A DNA stretch of 64,000 nucleotides, from positions 62,001 to 126,000 of the forward strand of contig JAFAYL010000034.1 in NCBI GenBank assembly GCA_019240405.1, read 5' to 3'. The translations under genes were made by a program, and so were the position numbers. This DNA is from Acidobacteriaceae bacterium. Its GTDB lineage: Bacteria > Acidobacteriota > Terriglobia > Bryobacterales > Bryobacteraceae. Every line of letters begins with the position of its first letter. Position 1 is the first letter of the stretch. Below, piece after piece: positions 6,859 through 16,800 of this stretch. The notes beneath the pieces are model-generated. The model did no database searches and had not been told where the DNA came from. It saw nothing but the letters and a program-made list of their open reading frames with translations.

Positions 6859-8016
6859 CTACTGGGCCAATCGGTTGTACTTTTTCAGGATCCGAAAGAG
6901 TTGATCGTGCGGCAATCCGATCACGCGATGTCCATCTACACCGGTCATCGTGCCGGCCGAGACCATTGCGTTCACAATCGCTTCTTCGGTGGCTTGGATG
7001 GTCGCTTGAAAGAGCGGGTCCATGGAGTCGTTCGCGAGCATGCGGACATCATTGACGCCTTGCGTGTTGGTGACGCGAGCGGCGGTTGAAAACGCGAGGA
7101 ATAGATCTCCTGAGCCGTTCCCTGAGATGGAGCCCGTTCGAGCGAGGCCCATGGTGGCGCGGCGAGCAAGACGTTTGAGCTGGTGCGGAAGCAAAGGCGC
7201 GTCAGTCGCGACAAGAATGATGATCGAACCGAGATCTTGCCGCGTTGAAGACGGGTTGCGCGCCCAAGGATCGTCCTGCGGAATCTGCTTTCCTACAGGA
7301 ACGCCAACGATCGTTAAGAATGCGCGCTGCCCGCAGTTGCATTGCACAAGGGCTCCGACGGTATAGCCGCCGGCTTTGGAATCAAGTTTGCGGGACGATG
7401 TGCCGATTCCGCCTTTGAAACCGTAACAAATCATGCCCGTGCCGCCGCCGACAGCACCTTCCTGGACCGAGCCGCCTCGCGCGCTATCGAGAGCTTCGAA
7501 GACGTGCTGGTCCTTTACATGGAATCCATTGATGTCGTTTAAATAGCCGTCCCAAGTTTCGGCGACTATTGGCAGCGACCACATCGACTCGGGATCGAAA
7601 TTTTTTCCTTTTTGGCGGACCTGCCATTTAATGCTCGCGTCGCGAACGATGCCTACGCTGTGTGTGTTCGTCAGCAGAATCGGACCCTCGGCGAAGCCGG
7701 ATTCTTCAACCCAAATGGTTCCGGTCATCTCGCCGTTGCCGTTTTGCGCGAAAAACCCGGCAAAAACCGGAAGAAGGTCCTTTTTGCCGCGCGGTATAAC
7801 GGCAGTGACGCCTGTGCGAATGGGTCCGCTTCCCACGTGCAATGCACCTTCCCCGGAGATCAGAGTTGTGTGACCAACTTCCACACCCGCAACATCAGTG
7901 ATTGCGTTCAATGGTCCGGGAGTACCGTCGAAAGGAACATGGAGATCCCTCGCGCGTGGAGGTCGCTGAGCGAGCACGCAAGACGCTACAAGAAAACTAA
8001 TAACGAGCTTCATCAT
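6859..8016 (-). CDS. P1 family peptidase, DmpA-like (family S58), exported
   Basis: 385 residues; signal peptide at residues 1-17 (KLVISFLVASCVLAQ). The body matches DmpA/BapA N-terminal nucleophile aminopeptidases: the ITDVAGVEVGHTTL block near the N-terminus, TNTHSVGIVRD, and the self-cleavage region GGIGTSSR (around residue 205-210) where the chain is cut so that a serine becomes the free N-terminal nucleophile. Family members remove N-terminal D-Ala, L-amino acids or beta-amino acids from peptides. The start overlaps the end of the DUF2339 gene by 20 bases, so the two are translationally linked. Convergent with the CocE-like gene. Confidence 0.9.
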   Translation of the reverse strand: MMKLVISFLVASCVLAQRPPRARDLHVPFDGTPGPLNAITDVAGVEVGHTTLISGEGALHVGSGPIRTGVTAVIPRGKKDLLPVFAGFFAQNGNGEMTGTIWVEESGFAEGPILLTNTHSVGIVRDASIKWQVRQKGKNFDPESMWSLPIVAETWDGYLNDINGFHVKDQHVFEALDSARGGSVQEGAVGGGTGMICYGFKGGIGTSSRKLDSKAGGYTVGALVQCNCGQRAFLTIVGVPVGKQIPQDDPWARNPSSTRQDLGSIIILVATDAPLLPHQLKRLARRATMGLARTGSISGNGSGDLFLAFSTAARVTNTQGVNDVRMLANDSMDPLFQATIQATEEAIVNAMVSAGTMTGVDGHRVIGLPHDQLFRILKKYNRLAQ

Positions 8017-10108
8017 CTTTCCACCATTTCTCGATCAATTGCCGCCAGTGGGAATAAACGAAAGAAGTACCCAGCAACAGAACACCGAGTGCAACAAAAG
8101 CGGAGATCCTGTAGACGCGCTGAAGTTGCCACACATCAAAGAGATACAGCTTGACGATCACAATGCCGATGAGGGCGAGGCCGGCAATGCGGTTCACAGC
8201 CGAGCGCGTCCCCACGCCGATGCTCACCAACATGACTGCATAGATCGCGAAGAGAATCGAGACGGCGAATGTTTCGACGCTAAGAAGATTTTGAGGCGCA
8301 ATGGATCGTTCAGCCCACCCGATGATCTCGAGAGTCAGTCCGAAGAGGAGAGCGAGATGCCCGGCGAAGTATTCGGCCAGCGCGATCGGGCGGGATACTT
8401 GCACAGACCATCGCGAGGCGAACAGAAGACTTGCGGCAGCCACCGCAAACGTCAGCATTCGCGAGTTCCAGAGCAGGACGTACGATTGATGGCTTGCGAA
8501 CATCCAGGCGTCAACTGCGATGAGACGAAGCGCGGCGAAAGCAAAAACACTTAGCGCGAGCCACTGGAGGCGAGGGCTTGTGAACCGGACGGCGATCCAG
8601 GCGAGCGCGGCAGCTTGCAACGACCACGCGACGGTGATGGTAAAGCCTGTGAACTGAATGGGAACCGCCAGAATGAGGAAGCAAATGGCGATTCCGAATG
8701 ACAGAATCACTGGACGCGTGTCGACGGGGCGTTCGCTAGGTGTGCCGGTGCTGTAGAAGTAGGCCGCAGAGGCAATGTACAGACCCGCTACAGCAACCGC
8801 CAGTAGGCCGAGCCAGGGCCTGTAATCGGGATTCAGTAATGCGTAGGCGACGGCGTAATAGATCGCCGGGTTTGAGGCGCATAGCCAAAAGCTTTGAAAG
8901 GCGAGAGGCTGGCGCTGGAGCTTGAGATGCCAAAGGTTCCATGCGAAGAACAACAGAAACGCGAGCGTGATACCGGCGAATGAGGTTAGAGCATTGGGGT
9001 TTGGGTGGGTAAAGCTCCTCCACGCTCCGAAAGCGAGCCAGAATGAGGCGAATGCGATGCTTACCGGAACGAGAAACTTTCGAAACTCAGAGTACGCGAG
9101 GCCGCCAGCGATCGGGATGAGGCTTAGCGCGAAAAACGCGACTGCGGAATTGGCCCAAAGATCTGCGAGGGCGAGTGCGACCAAGAATTGGCCGAGCAGA
9201 AATAGTTCGCGGAGGGATACTCGCGCGTATAGAGAGAGGTAGGCAAGAAGGGCAAGAGTTCCGGCCAATCGTTCTTTATCGGCGGGGAATTTACTCGTCA
9301 GCCATGCGGAATACAAAATGACGGTTGCAAGGAAACTGAGCAGTTCGAGCCCTCGCCAGCGACGTTTCACGGAGAGCAACACGGCTGCGATGTCGAGTAA
9401 GAGAACGTAACTAAGGAGAAACCAGGGGTGGTCTTCACCAGTGCTGAGCAGAAGCGGAGTGAGATAACCCCCGAAGAACCCGAGCGCCGCGATGGCCTGC
9501 GAGCCGTAGCGAAGGGATAATGCCACGCACAATGCGGCGCCCGCAAAAAGGCTCAAGAAGGCGAGGGCCTGCGGGATCAGATGATAAAAGCCGAAGGCGG
9601 CGTAAATCGAGAGAAAGAAGATACCGATACCGAAACCGGTTACGCCTTGCGCGAAGACGTGTTGACCTTTGCGCCAGAGCCAATCGGCAATGCCCAGAGC
9701 TGCAAGTGCTGCGAGGATGCCGAGAATTACACGCCCTCTCGGGCCAATCCAGTTGTTATCGACCGCCCATTTGAAAAAGAATGCGACGCCTAAAACGAGC
9801 GTGATGACTCCGACGCGGTTGAGCAGTGTTAGGCCAACTCGGGTTTCGAACGCTGAGCGCGGCGGTGTCGTTTCGGCTGGTCTCGGTGGTGAAAAGATTT
9901 CCTTTGTAGCAGTTACTGAAGGGATTTCATTTTGCGGCTCGGATGTAGATGCTGATTCGACGAGAGGGGTGACTGCGGGAACAGCGGCCGCGGGAGCAAA
10001 CCTCTCTTCGAGACGCGAGAGGCGCTGTTCCATTTGGTCCTGCCGTTTGAGTAGGCCGGCAATTGCGCTGCTGATAACGTCCAGCCGCTCCTGTTCTGGG
10101 CTTGCCAT
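7997..10108 (-). CDS. DUF2339 polytopic membrane protein
   Basis: 703 residues. The N-terminus (about 1-35) is a coiled coil (ISSAIAGLLKRQDQMEQRLSRLEERF) followed by a Pro/Thr/Ser-rich linker of about 50 residues, then from about residue 85 to the end roughly 18-20 hydrophobic segments. The first membrane block (TRVGLTLLNRVGVITLVLG) and NNWIGPRGRV are characteristic of DUF2339. Function of the family is unknown; it is often found near cell-envelope genes. The ATG at 10108 is preferred over an in-frame TTG at 10114. Its 3' end overlaps the DmpA-like gene. Confidence 0.88.
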   Translation of the reverse strand: MASPEQERLDVISSAIAGLLKRQDQMEQRLSRLEERFAPAAAVPAVTPLVESASTSEPQNEIPSVTATKEIFSPPRPAETTPPRSAFETRVGLTLLNRVGVITLVLGVAFFFKWAVDNNWIGPRGRVILGILAALAALGIADWLWRKGQHVFAQGVTGFGIGIFFLSIYAAFGFYHLIPQALAFLSLFAGAALCVALSLRYGSQAIAALGFFGGYLTPLLLSTGEDHPWFLLSYVLLLDIAAVLLSVKRRWRGLELLSFLATVILYSAWLTSKFPADKERLAGTLALLAYLSLYARVSLRELFLLGQFLVALALADLWANSAVAFFALSLIPIAGGLAYSEFRKFLVPVSIAFASFWLAFGAWRSFTHPNPNALTSFAGITLAFLLFFAWNLWHLKLQRQPLAFQSFWLCASNPAIYYAVAYALLNPDYRPWLGLLAVAVAGLYIASAAYFYSTGTPSERPVDTRPVILSFGIAICFLILAVPIQFTGFTITVAWSLQAAALAWIAVRFTSPRLQWLALSVFAFAALRLIAVDAWMFASHQSYVLLWNSRMLTFAVAAASLLFASRWSVQVSRPIALAEYFAGHLALLFGLTLEIIGWAERSIAPQNLLSVETFAVSILFAIYAVMLVSIGVGTRSAVNRIAGLALIGIVIVKLYLFDVWQLQRVYRISAFVALGVLLLGTSFVYSHWRQLIEKWWKDDEARY

Positions 10109-10161
10109 CAGCAATCCAGTAAAGCACGATTGTGACGTATTGGGGGCACGATTCTCTGTGG

Positions 10162-10167
10162 TAGCCT
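10162..10167 (+). promoter_or_regulatory. -10 box (TAGCCT), probable leaderless promoter of the flavin oxidoreductase / GH9 pair
   Basis: TAGCCT ends 8 bases before the ATG at 10176 and no Shine-Dalgarno is present. It lies in the 67-base divergent gap with the DUF2339 gene. Confidence 0.35.
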
Positions 10168-10175
10168 AGCCGTCG

Positions 10176-12131
10176 ATGTCCTTCTCGGACCGCGAGCTTG
10201 GGATGCGCAGACGGATCACGCGCCGCGATTTTTTGAACGGCGTTGCGATTTCGATCGGGGCAATGTCGTCGGGCGTGGCGCTAAGCGCATTCGACCAGAA
10301 TGCTCGGCCAGAAAGCGCCCCAGATTATTATCCTCCGGTGCTGACCGGCATGCGCGGCGATCATGATGAGATTTATAAGGTTCCACACTCGCTCCGTGAT
10401 CACGAGTTTTGGCAGAAAGCTGGAACGCCATCGGACACCGGCGAAGAATACGATCTCGTAATCGTCGGCGGCGGGATCAGCGGTCTCGCATCAGCATACT
10501 TTTATCGGAAGGCGGCAGGGGCGAACACTAGTATTCTGATTGTGGAAAATCACGATGATTTCGGCGGCCATGCGAAGCGAAACGAATTTCACCAGACCGG
10601 CCGAACGCTGCTTGGATATGGCGGCACGTTCTCAATTGAGAGTCCGTCACCATACAGCAGCGTTGCGAAGGGGGTGATTAAGGATCTCGGCATTGATGTT
10701 TCTTCAACGGAGCGAGTGTTCGACCACAAGCTCTATCCTTCGCTTGGCTTGAGCCCAGCGGTGTTTTTTGATAAGGAGACATTCGGGCGTGATGTTCTGG
10801 TTGGGGAACCGCTGCCCGACTGGTACGCCGATCCAGCACCGAAGCACAGGGCAGACGAACGCTGGAAGATTTTCTCCGAGGCGGCGCCGATCGCAGAAGC
10901 GGCGAAGCGGGATTTGCGGCGTTTGTACGAGGAACAGAAGGATTACCTTCCAGGGCTCTCCTCGGACGAGAAGAAGGCGCGCATGGCGCGGATGAGCTAT
11001 GCGAAGTTTCTGACTGAAGCCGCGGGCGCGCATTCTGACGTTGTGAGGTATTTTCAGGCCCGACCTTATGGGTGGTTCGGGCTGGGCATCGATGCCGTTT
11101 CGGCACAGGACGCATGGGGGCTCGGGTATCCGGGCTTCAGTGGGATGAAGCTCGATCCCAAGCCGGGTCCCGGTCAGAATCGTGACGCAATTCGCAGCGA
11201 AGAAGCGGAGCGCTACTTCTATCACTTCCCGGACGGAAATTCATCGATTGCCCGACTGCTCGTGCGCAGGCTGATTCCGGAAGCTGTGCCTGGAAAAGAC
11301 GCGCTCGATGTCGTCACGGCGCGTACGAATTATGCGGCGCTTGACAGGAGGACGTCACTCGTACGCATTCGGTTGAACAGCACGGTGGTTCGAGTCCAGC
11401 ACGAGCGCGGCGCAGCCGATTTATCCAAGGGTGTGGAAGTTACGTACGTTCGTTTTGGAAACCTCGAACGCGTTCGCGCGAAGAACTGCATTCTGGCTTG
11501 TTGGCACGTGATGATTCCATATATCTGTCAGGAGCTGCCTGATGGGCAGAAGAAGGCGCTTGCTTCGGCCACCAAAGTTCCGCTGGTTTATACGAATGTT
11601 GTCATTCGGAACTGGAGGGCTTTCGAGAAGCTGGGCGTCAGCTCGATATATGCGCCGGGCAGTTTCCATAGCGAGATGAATATAGACCTGCCAGTCAGCA
11701 TTGGAAGCTACAAATGCCCGCGCAGTCCCGAGGAATCGATCGTGGTACACATGCAGCGGGTCCCGACTCGTCCGGGCCTGCCGTCACGAGAGCAACATCG
11801 CGCGGGGCGAATCGAGCTGTTCGGAACTTCTTTTGAGACCTTCGAGCGAAAGATTCGCGATCAGATGGCGCGAACGTTGGACGAAGGTGGGTTCGATCCA
11901 GCGCGAGATATTGCCGCGATTACCGTGAACCGATGGCCGCATGGCTACGCTTACGAATACAACTCGTTGTGGGACAAATTTTGGTTAGAAGGCGGGGAAC
12001 AGCCGTGCGTGATTGCGCGTCAGCCTTTTGGAAGAATTACGATTGCGAATTCTGACGCTGGAGCTTACGCGTACACCGACTGCGCAATAGACCAGGCGCA
12101 CCGAGCGGTAGAAGAACTTCTGCGGTCCTGA
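10176..12131 (+). CDS. Tat-exported FAD-dependent amine-oxidase-type oxidoreductase (spermidine-dehydrogenase-like)
   Basis: 651 residues. A twin-arginine signal (RRRITRRDFLNGVAIS, residues 10-30) indicates export of the folded flavoprotein. The FAD-binding dinucleotide fold is at about residues 92-120 (DLVIVGGGISGLASAYFYRK, then an acidic VEN), followed by the FGGHAKRNEF block common to NAD(P)-binding Rossmann/flavin amine oxidases; the C-terminal FAD contact is DAGAYAYTDCAIDQAHRAV. Length and blocks resemble periplasmic spermidine dehydrogenase (about 620 residues). It begins a two-gene unit with the GH9 glucanase, 6 bases downstream, which hints that the true substrate could be carbohydrate-derived rather than a polyamine. 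Confidence 0.85.
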   Translation: MSFSDRELGMRRRITRRDFLNGVAISIGAMSSGVALSAFDQNARPESAPDYYPPVLTGMRGDHDEIYKVPHSLRDHEFWQKAGTPSDTGEEYDLVIVGGGISGLASAYFYRKAAGANTSILIVENHDDFGGHAKRNEFHQTGRTLLGYGGTFSIESPSPYSSVAKGVIKDLGIDVSSTERVFDHKLYPSLGLSPAVFFDKETFGRDVLVGEPLPDWYADPAPKHRADERWKIFSEAAPIAEAAKRDLRRLYEEQKDYLPGLSSDEKKARMARMSYAKFLTEAAGAHSDVVRYFQARPYGWFGLGIDAVSAQDAWGLGYPGFSGMKLDPKPGPGQNRDAIRSEEAERYFYHFPDGNSSIARLLVRRLIPEAVPGKDALDVVTARTNYAALDRRTSLVRIRLNSTVVRVQHERGAADLSKGVEVTYVRFGNLERVRAKNCILACWHVMIPYICQELPDGQKKALASATKVPLVYTNVVIRNWRAFEKLGVSSIYAPGSFHSEMNIDLPVSIGSYKCPRSPEESIVVHMQRVPTRPGLPSREQHRAGRIELFGTSFETFERKIRDQMARTLDEGGFDPARDIAAITVNRWPHGYAYEYNSLWDKFWLEGGEQPCVIARQPFGRITIANSDAGAYAYTDCAIDQAHRAVEELLRS

Positions 12132-12137
12132 CGCGGC

Positions 12138-13874
12138 ATGCGCCCGGTACTCGCGTTTTGTGTGCCGCTCATTCTGGCATCCGGCGCGATTGCGGCGCAG
12201 ATGGAAGAAGGCGCGACGAAACAAATCAGCCTGGATCAGGCCGGCTATCTGCCTGATTTACCGAAGATCGCCATCGTAATTGGCTCGACCGGCCAGGGCA
12301 AATCTTCAGGCACTTTCGTGATTCGCAGAACGCGCGACCAGTCGGTTGCGTTTCGAGGAGCGTTGAATGATCCTGTTTTTGACCCAGATTCGGGCGACCG
12401 TGTTCAATCCGCGGATTTCACATCACTCGCCGAGACCGGCCGATTTTATTTGGACGTAGCGGGCGTGGGGCGCAGTTGGAATTTTGATGTCGGGCGCAAC
12501 GTGTTCATGCGTCCGTATTACTTGGCGATGCGGTCCTATTATGGCCAGCGCTGTGGGACGGCGGTCGATCTGGGGCCGGAGTTCCCAGCATACAAACACG
12601 CGCCGTGTCACCTCGAGGGAGCATACGAGGCTTCATCCGGAAAAATCGGCACGCACGTCTCGAGCGGCGGGTGGCATGACGCGGGAGATTACGGACGTTA
12701 TGTAGTGAATTCGGGGATCAGCACCGGCACTCTGCTTTGGGCATGGGAATTGTACGGAGATCGAGTCAAGAAGATCAGTCTGCATATTCCTGAGTCGGGC
12801 AACGGCACGCCTGACATTCTGAACGAGATTCGCTGGAATCTCGATTGGATGCTGACGATGCAAGACACGGACGGAGGCGTTTGGCACAAGCAAACCAGCA
12901 CTCATTTTTGCGGCTTCATTATGCCCGAGAAAGATACGCTGGTGAGCTACGTCATTGGAACCGGGCGGAAACCGTTCAAGAGTTCTTGCGCAACGGGGGA
13001 TTTTGCGGCAGTCATGGCGATCGCAGCTCGCGTCTATCGGAGCTTCAATAGGGCATATTCCCGGCGTTGTCTCGCCGCAGCCGAGAGGGCTTGGCTGTGG
13101 CTTGGATGGAATCCGGATGTGACGTTTCGAAATCCGCACGGGATTACGACAGGAGAATACGGCGATGCGAAATGCGGTGATGAACAATTGTGGGCAGCCG
13201 CCGAGTTACTGCGAACAACAGGAGAGCGTCAGTATGAAGAATATTTTTTACAGCATTGTCGCGAGTATCTGGATACGATTCGACCGGCGGGTCCGCCCTC
13301 GTGGTCTATGGTCGCGCCGCTGGCCTTGTGGGCATATGTTCTGGGCAACGGAAAGAAAGCGAACGCGAGGAACGCGATTCGGCAACGGTCTATCGAAGTC
13401 GCGGACCGGATCGCAGAGCGCACGAGGCGTCATGCATGTCGTATTTCGCTAACGCGGACTGATTACATTTGGGGGTCGAACAGCGTTGCCGCAAATTACG
13501 GGATGCAGCTTCTGATCGCAGACCGGCTCCAGCCGAGCCGGCTCTATGCCGAAGCCGCGATCGAGAATTTGCATTATCTGCTCGGCAGGAACCCGTTTTC
13601 ACTTTCGTGGGTGACGCAAGTGGGAGAGAACGCATTTCGTCATCCGCATCACCGGCCGAGCGCAGCGGACGGTTTGGACCTGCCCTGGCCGGGTCTGATG
13701 GCGGGCGGTCCGAATCGAGGACGGCAGGACAGTTACATGAAGAAGCTGCTCAGCGCAGACTTGCCTCCCGGGAAGATGTACGTGGATGAAAGAGGTGCGT
13801 ACGCGTGCAACGAAGTCGCGATAAATTGGAACGCACCGCTCGTTTTCGTTTTGGCGGCCAGCTTGCCGCAGTGA
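12138..13874 (+). CDS. Glycoside hydrolase family 9 (endoglucanase-type), exported
   Basis: 578 residues. Signal peptide about 1-20; an N-terminal immunoglobulin-like CelD domain (about 25-120, with ISLDQAGYLPDLPKIAIV); then the (alpha/alpha)6 catalytic barrel. The inverting active site is visible: SGGWHDAGDYGRY with D181 and D184 (base and water holder), the histidine segment HPHHRPS in the C-terminal third, and E559 in NEVAINWNAP (proton donor). GH9 enzymes with this layout cleave beta-1,4-glucans or, in some, beta-glucosaminides. Six bases after the flavin oxidoreductase. Convergent with the Oar-like receptor, 15 bases apart. Confidence 0.93.
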   Translation: MRPVLAFCVPLILASGAIAAQMEEGATKQISLDQAGYLPDLPKIAIVIGSTGQGKSSGTFVIRRTRDQSVAFRGALNDPVFDPDSGDRVQSADFTSLAETGRFYLDVAGVGRSWNFDVGRNVFMRPYYLAMRSYYGQRCGTAVDLGPEFPAYKHAPCHLEGAYEASSGKIGTHVSSGGWHDAGDYGRYVVNSGISTGTLLWAWELYGDRVKKISLHIPESGNGTPDILNEIRWNLDWMLTMQDTDGGVWHKQTSTHFCGFIMPEKDTLVSYVIGTGRKPFKSSCATGDFAAVMAIAARVYRSFNRAYSRRCLAAAERAWLWLGWNPDVTFRNPHGITTGEYGDAKCGDEQLWAAAELLRTTGERQYEEYFLQHCREYLDTIRPAGPPSWSMVAPLALWAYVLGNGKKANARNAIRQRSIEVADRIAERTRRHACRISLTRTDYIWGSNSVAANYGMQLLIADRLQPSRLYAEAAIENLHYLLGRNPFSLSWVTQVGENAFRHPHHRPSAADGLDLPWPGLMAGGPNRGRQDSYMKKLLSADLPPGKMYVDERGAYACNEVAINWNAPLVFVLAASLPQ

Positions 13875-13889
13875 AACCGGCGGGCGACC

Positions 13890-16800
13890 TTAAAACAGAA
13901 ACTTTAGAGCGAGCTGGAGCAGGCGTGGTGGATTGGCTTGGAGGATATGCCCGAACTCGGGAGATTCGATGTCGTTTTCCGGTAATCCGAAATTCGGGTG
14001 ATTGAGACAGTTAAAACATTCAGCGCGAAACTGGGCGCGAAAATTCTCCGTAACAGCAAAGCTCTTAAATAGCGAGAAATCGACTTGCTCGATACCAGGG
14101 CCTCGGGTTGCGTTGCGGCCTTCGGTGCCGAATTGGCCGGCTTGCGTTACTGGATTGAGCTGGAGAAACGCGGAACGGCTGATCCATTGACTTGGAGTAT
14201 GCGGACCTACGTTCGGATCAGAGATGAGATCAGGACGGCTGGAATAGAAGCCAGTGATTTCGGGAGCGGAGCCCTGCAACGACACGTTTGCGCTGTCATA
14301 GATGGTGAATGGAGTACCGGAAGACAGGCTCGCGATTGTATTTACTTGCCATCTATTGAGAAGCCATCCAACGTAGCGCGGCGCAGTTTGCCATACCGGC
14401 AGGGCGTAGCTCCCGCTGAAGACGAAACGATGCTTGGCATCGAACAGCGAAGGACCGTGCTCCGCGCGAAGATCGAACGGATTCTGCGGGAGATCGTTTT
14501 CGCCTGCAACAAGGGTAGGCGCCGAGCCGGAGATGTTGAGTGAAGAGACATAATCGAGGCTCTTCGACCACCAATAAGAAGCTAAGAACGCGAGACCGTT
14601 TGTGTATTGGCGCGAAAACGCAACCTGCAACGCGTGATACGTCGAGCTGTTGTTGTCGGCGATCAGACCAACCGATCCGAATGCGCATGAACCAAGAACG
14701 GGCGAGCAGTCAGCGTATTCGCGCCGCTGATCTGCGTTACCTTGCGTGGCGCCTGGACCGTAGATTGCCGGATTCGCTTCGATGAAGCGCGGTAGGTGAG
14801 TGCCTTTGTTTCCGACGTATCGGACATCAAGCAGATATGCGCTTCCGAGAACTTGCTCGATGGAAAAATCCCAGTGCTGCGAATAGGGAGGGAGCATGCC
14901 GGATTGGACGGTGAGAATGGTTGCGGGGCGGACGAATGTTTGCGATATGAACGGCGGCGTTTGGCCATTATACGGATCGGCGAAATTGAGGCCGGGTCCG
15001 GGGAGTTGAAAGGCTTCGGTCCAAGGCAGAGCGCTGGCGGCGGCCTGGAGCGGCCCGCCCGTGCCGTTTGTGTAACCGTCATAGAAGATGCCATATCCAG
15101 CGCGAATCGAAGTATGAGCTTTGCCGAAAGGATCCCAAGCAAAACCAACGCGCGGCATGAATTCGTGATAGTCGACGGTCGCTATTCCGGCGGGAACGCC
15201 GGGGTCGCCTGGAAACAGAAGTCCTGTGGGTGCATTGGGCATCACGTGAGAGGTTTGCCCGGGAGCCCATGCATTCAGACGATTGCGAATCTCGGTGTAC
15301 GGAGTATTGATTTCATATCTGAGACCGTAGGTCAGCGTGAGGTTGCGAGTGACACGCCATTCATCCTGGCCGTAACCGGCAACAATCCATTTGCGGAGCC
15401 CCCGGCTGAAATCTCCGCCTCCTTGAAAAAACTGCACCGGTTGCCCGAGAAGAAAACTTGCGAATGAGTCGTTCACAGGGAAAGGAGCAAAGACAAAGAA
15501 GCCGTTCGTAGCAATCCCCAGCAGAGCATTGATTTGCTGGCGGTCGAGATCGGCGCCGAACTTTAGATTGTGTGCGCCCCGAGTAGTGGCTAACGAATAG
15601 TAGCCCTGGTAATCGTTTTGAGATGTGTTTTGCGGGCCGACGATAGGATTCCCGATATCCGCATACCCGCTGACGATCATGTAAGGCACGCCTTCGGACA
15701 CGGCAAGTGTCGGCGCGTATTGAAATCCAAACTGGCTAGCAGGCGTGTGATTCTGTGCCTCCTCGTAACGAAAGACATTTCGGAAAAAGGCAGCGCGTAC
15801 GGTTTGGACGGTTCGCGGCGAGAACGTGTGAACCTCGGAAACTGTGGCCGAGTTGGTGGTAATGGAATCTGAAACGGGAAAGCCCGGCACGTTTGAGCCA
15901 TTGATGGGAAGCGGATCGAGCGTTTCGAGATAAGAACTCGCGTATCTCGCGAAGAGCTGATCGCCGGCTCCGAAATAATGATCCAAGCGGAAGCCGCCCT
16001 GGTCGTAGTTGTCGGTTGAGATTTGCGTGGAGGAGAAGAGCCCGGGGTCGATATTCGGGAGCGGATACAGGTTTTCTGCCGCGAGCGCAATGGGGTTCAA
16101 GAGAAATGGCGGTATTCGGTCGCCGGGGAATTCTTGACCGGTGAACTCATTGATCAGGGGCTTATGCTGACCGGTGCTGGGATCGACAAGCGCGGAGAAA
16201 TTGCCACTGCGCTCGGCCGCAGTGGGCACTATAGCGGCTTCAGTTTCGCCTTGGCGGTTGCGCTGGCCTTCGTAGTAGAGGAAGAAGAAATCTTTGTTGT
16301 GTCGAATCGGGCCGCCGAAGGTGGCGCCGAATTGGTTCTGGTGAAGTGGTTCGGTGGTGGCCGCGAAAAAATTGCGCGCATCGAATGCGTTGTTGCGCAG
16401 GAAATCGTACACGTCGCCGTGAAACGAATTGCCTCCGGATTTCGTGATGACGGTGGTTGTGGCGCCGCTTGTTTGGCCATACTCGGCTGAGGCGTTGGAG
16501 GTGAGAATGCGGAATTCGCTGACCGCATCGACGGGCGTACGCAGTGCGAATCCGCCGTTCACGCTATCGACGTTCGTAACGCCATCGAGCAGATAATTGT
16601 TCGCCTCAGGCGGTTCGCCATTCACGGCATAGGCTTGACCGCTTCGGAGAATACCGCCGGCTTGGAGCAGACCGAAGGTCATGGGAGCGACACCGGGCTG
16701 CAGGAGTCCGAGCTGCGTTAAATTGCGGCCGTTTAGAGGAAGATCGGTTGCTTCCCGCGAGGAGACAACATTGCCAAGCGTAGAACTGACATCGACAGTT

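Noticed and set aside
10678-11225. Overlapping minus-strand open frames of 145 and 173 codons in the flavin oxidoreductase gene
   Set aside because: High-GC shadow frames; two different frames open at once and neither has domain features.
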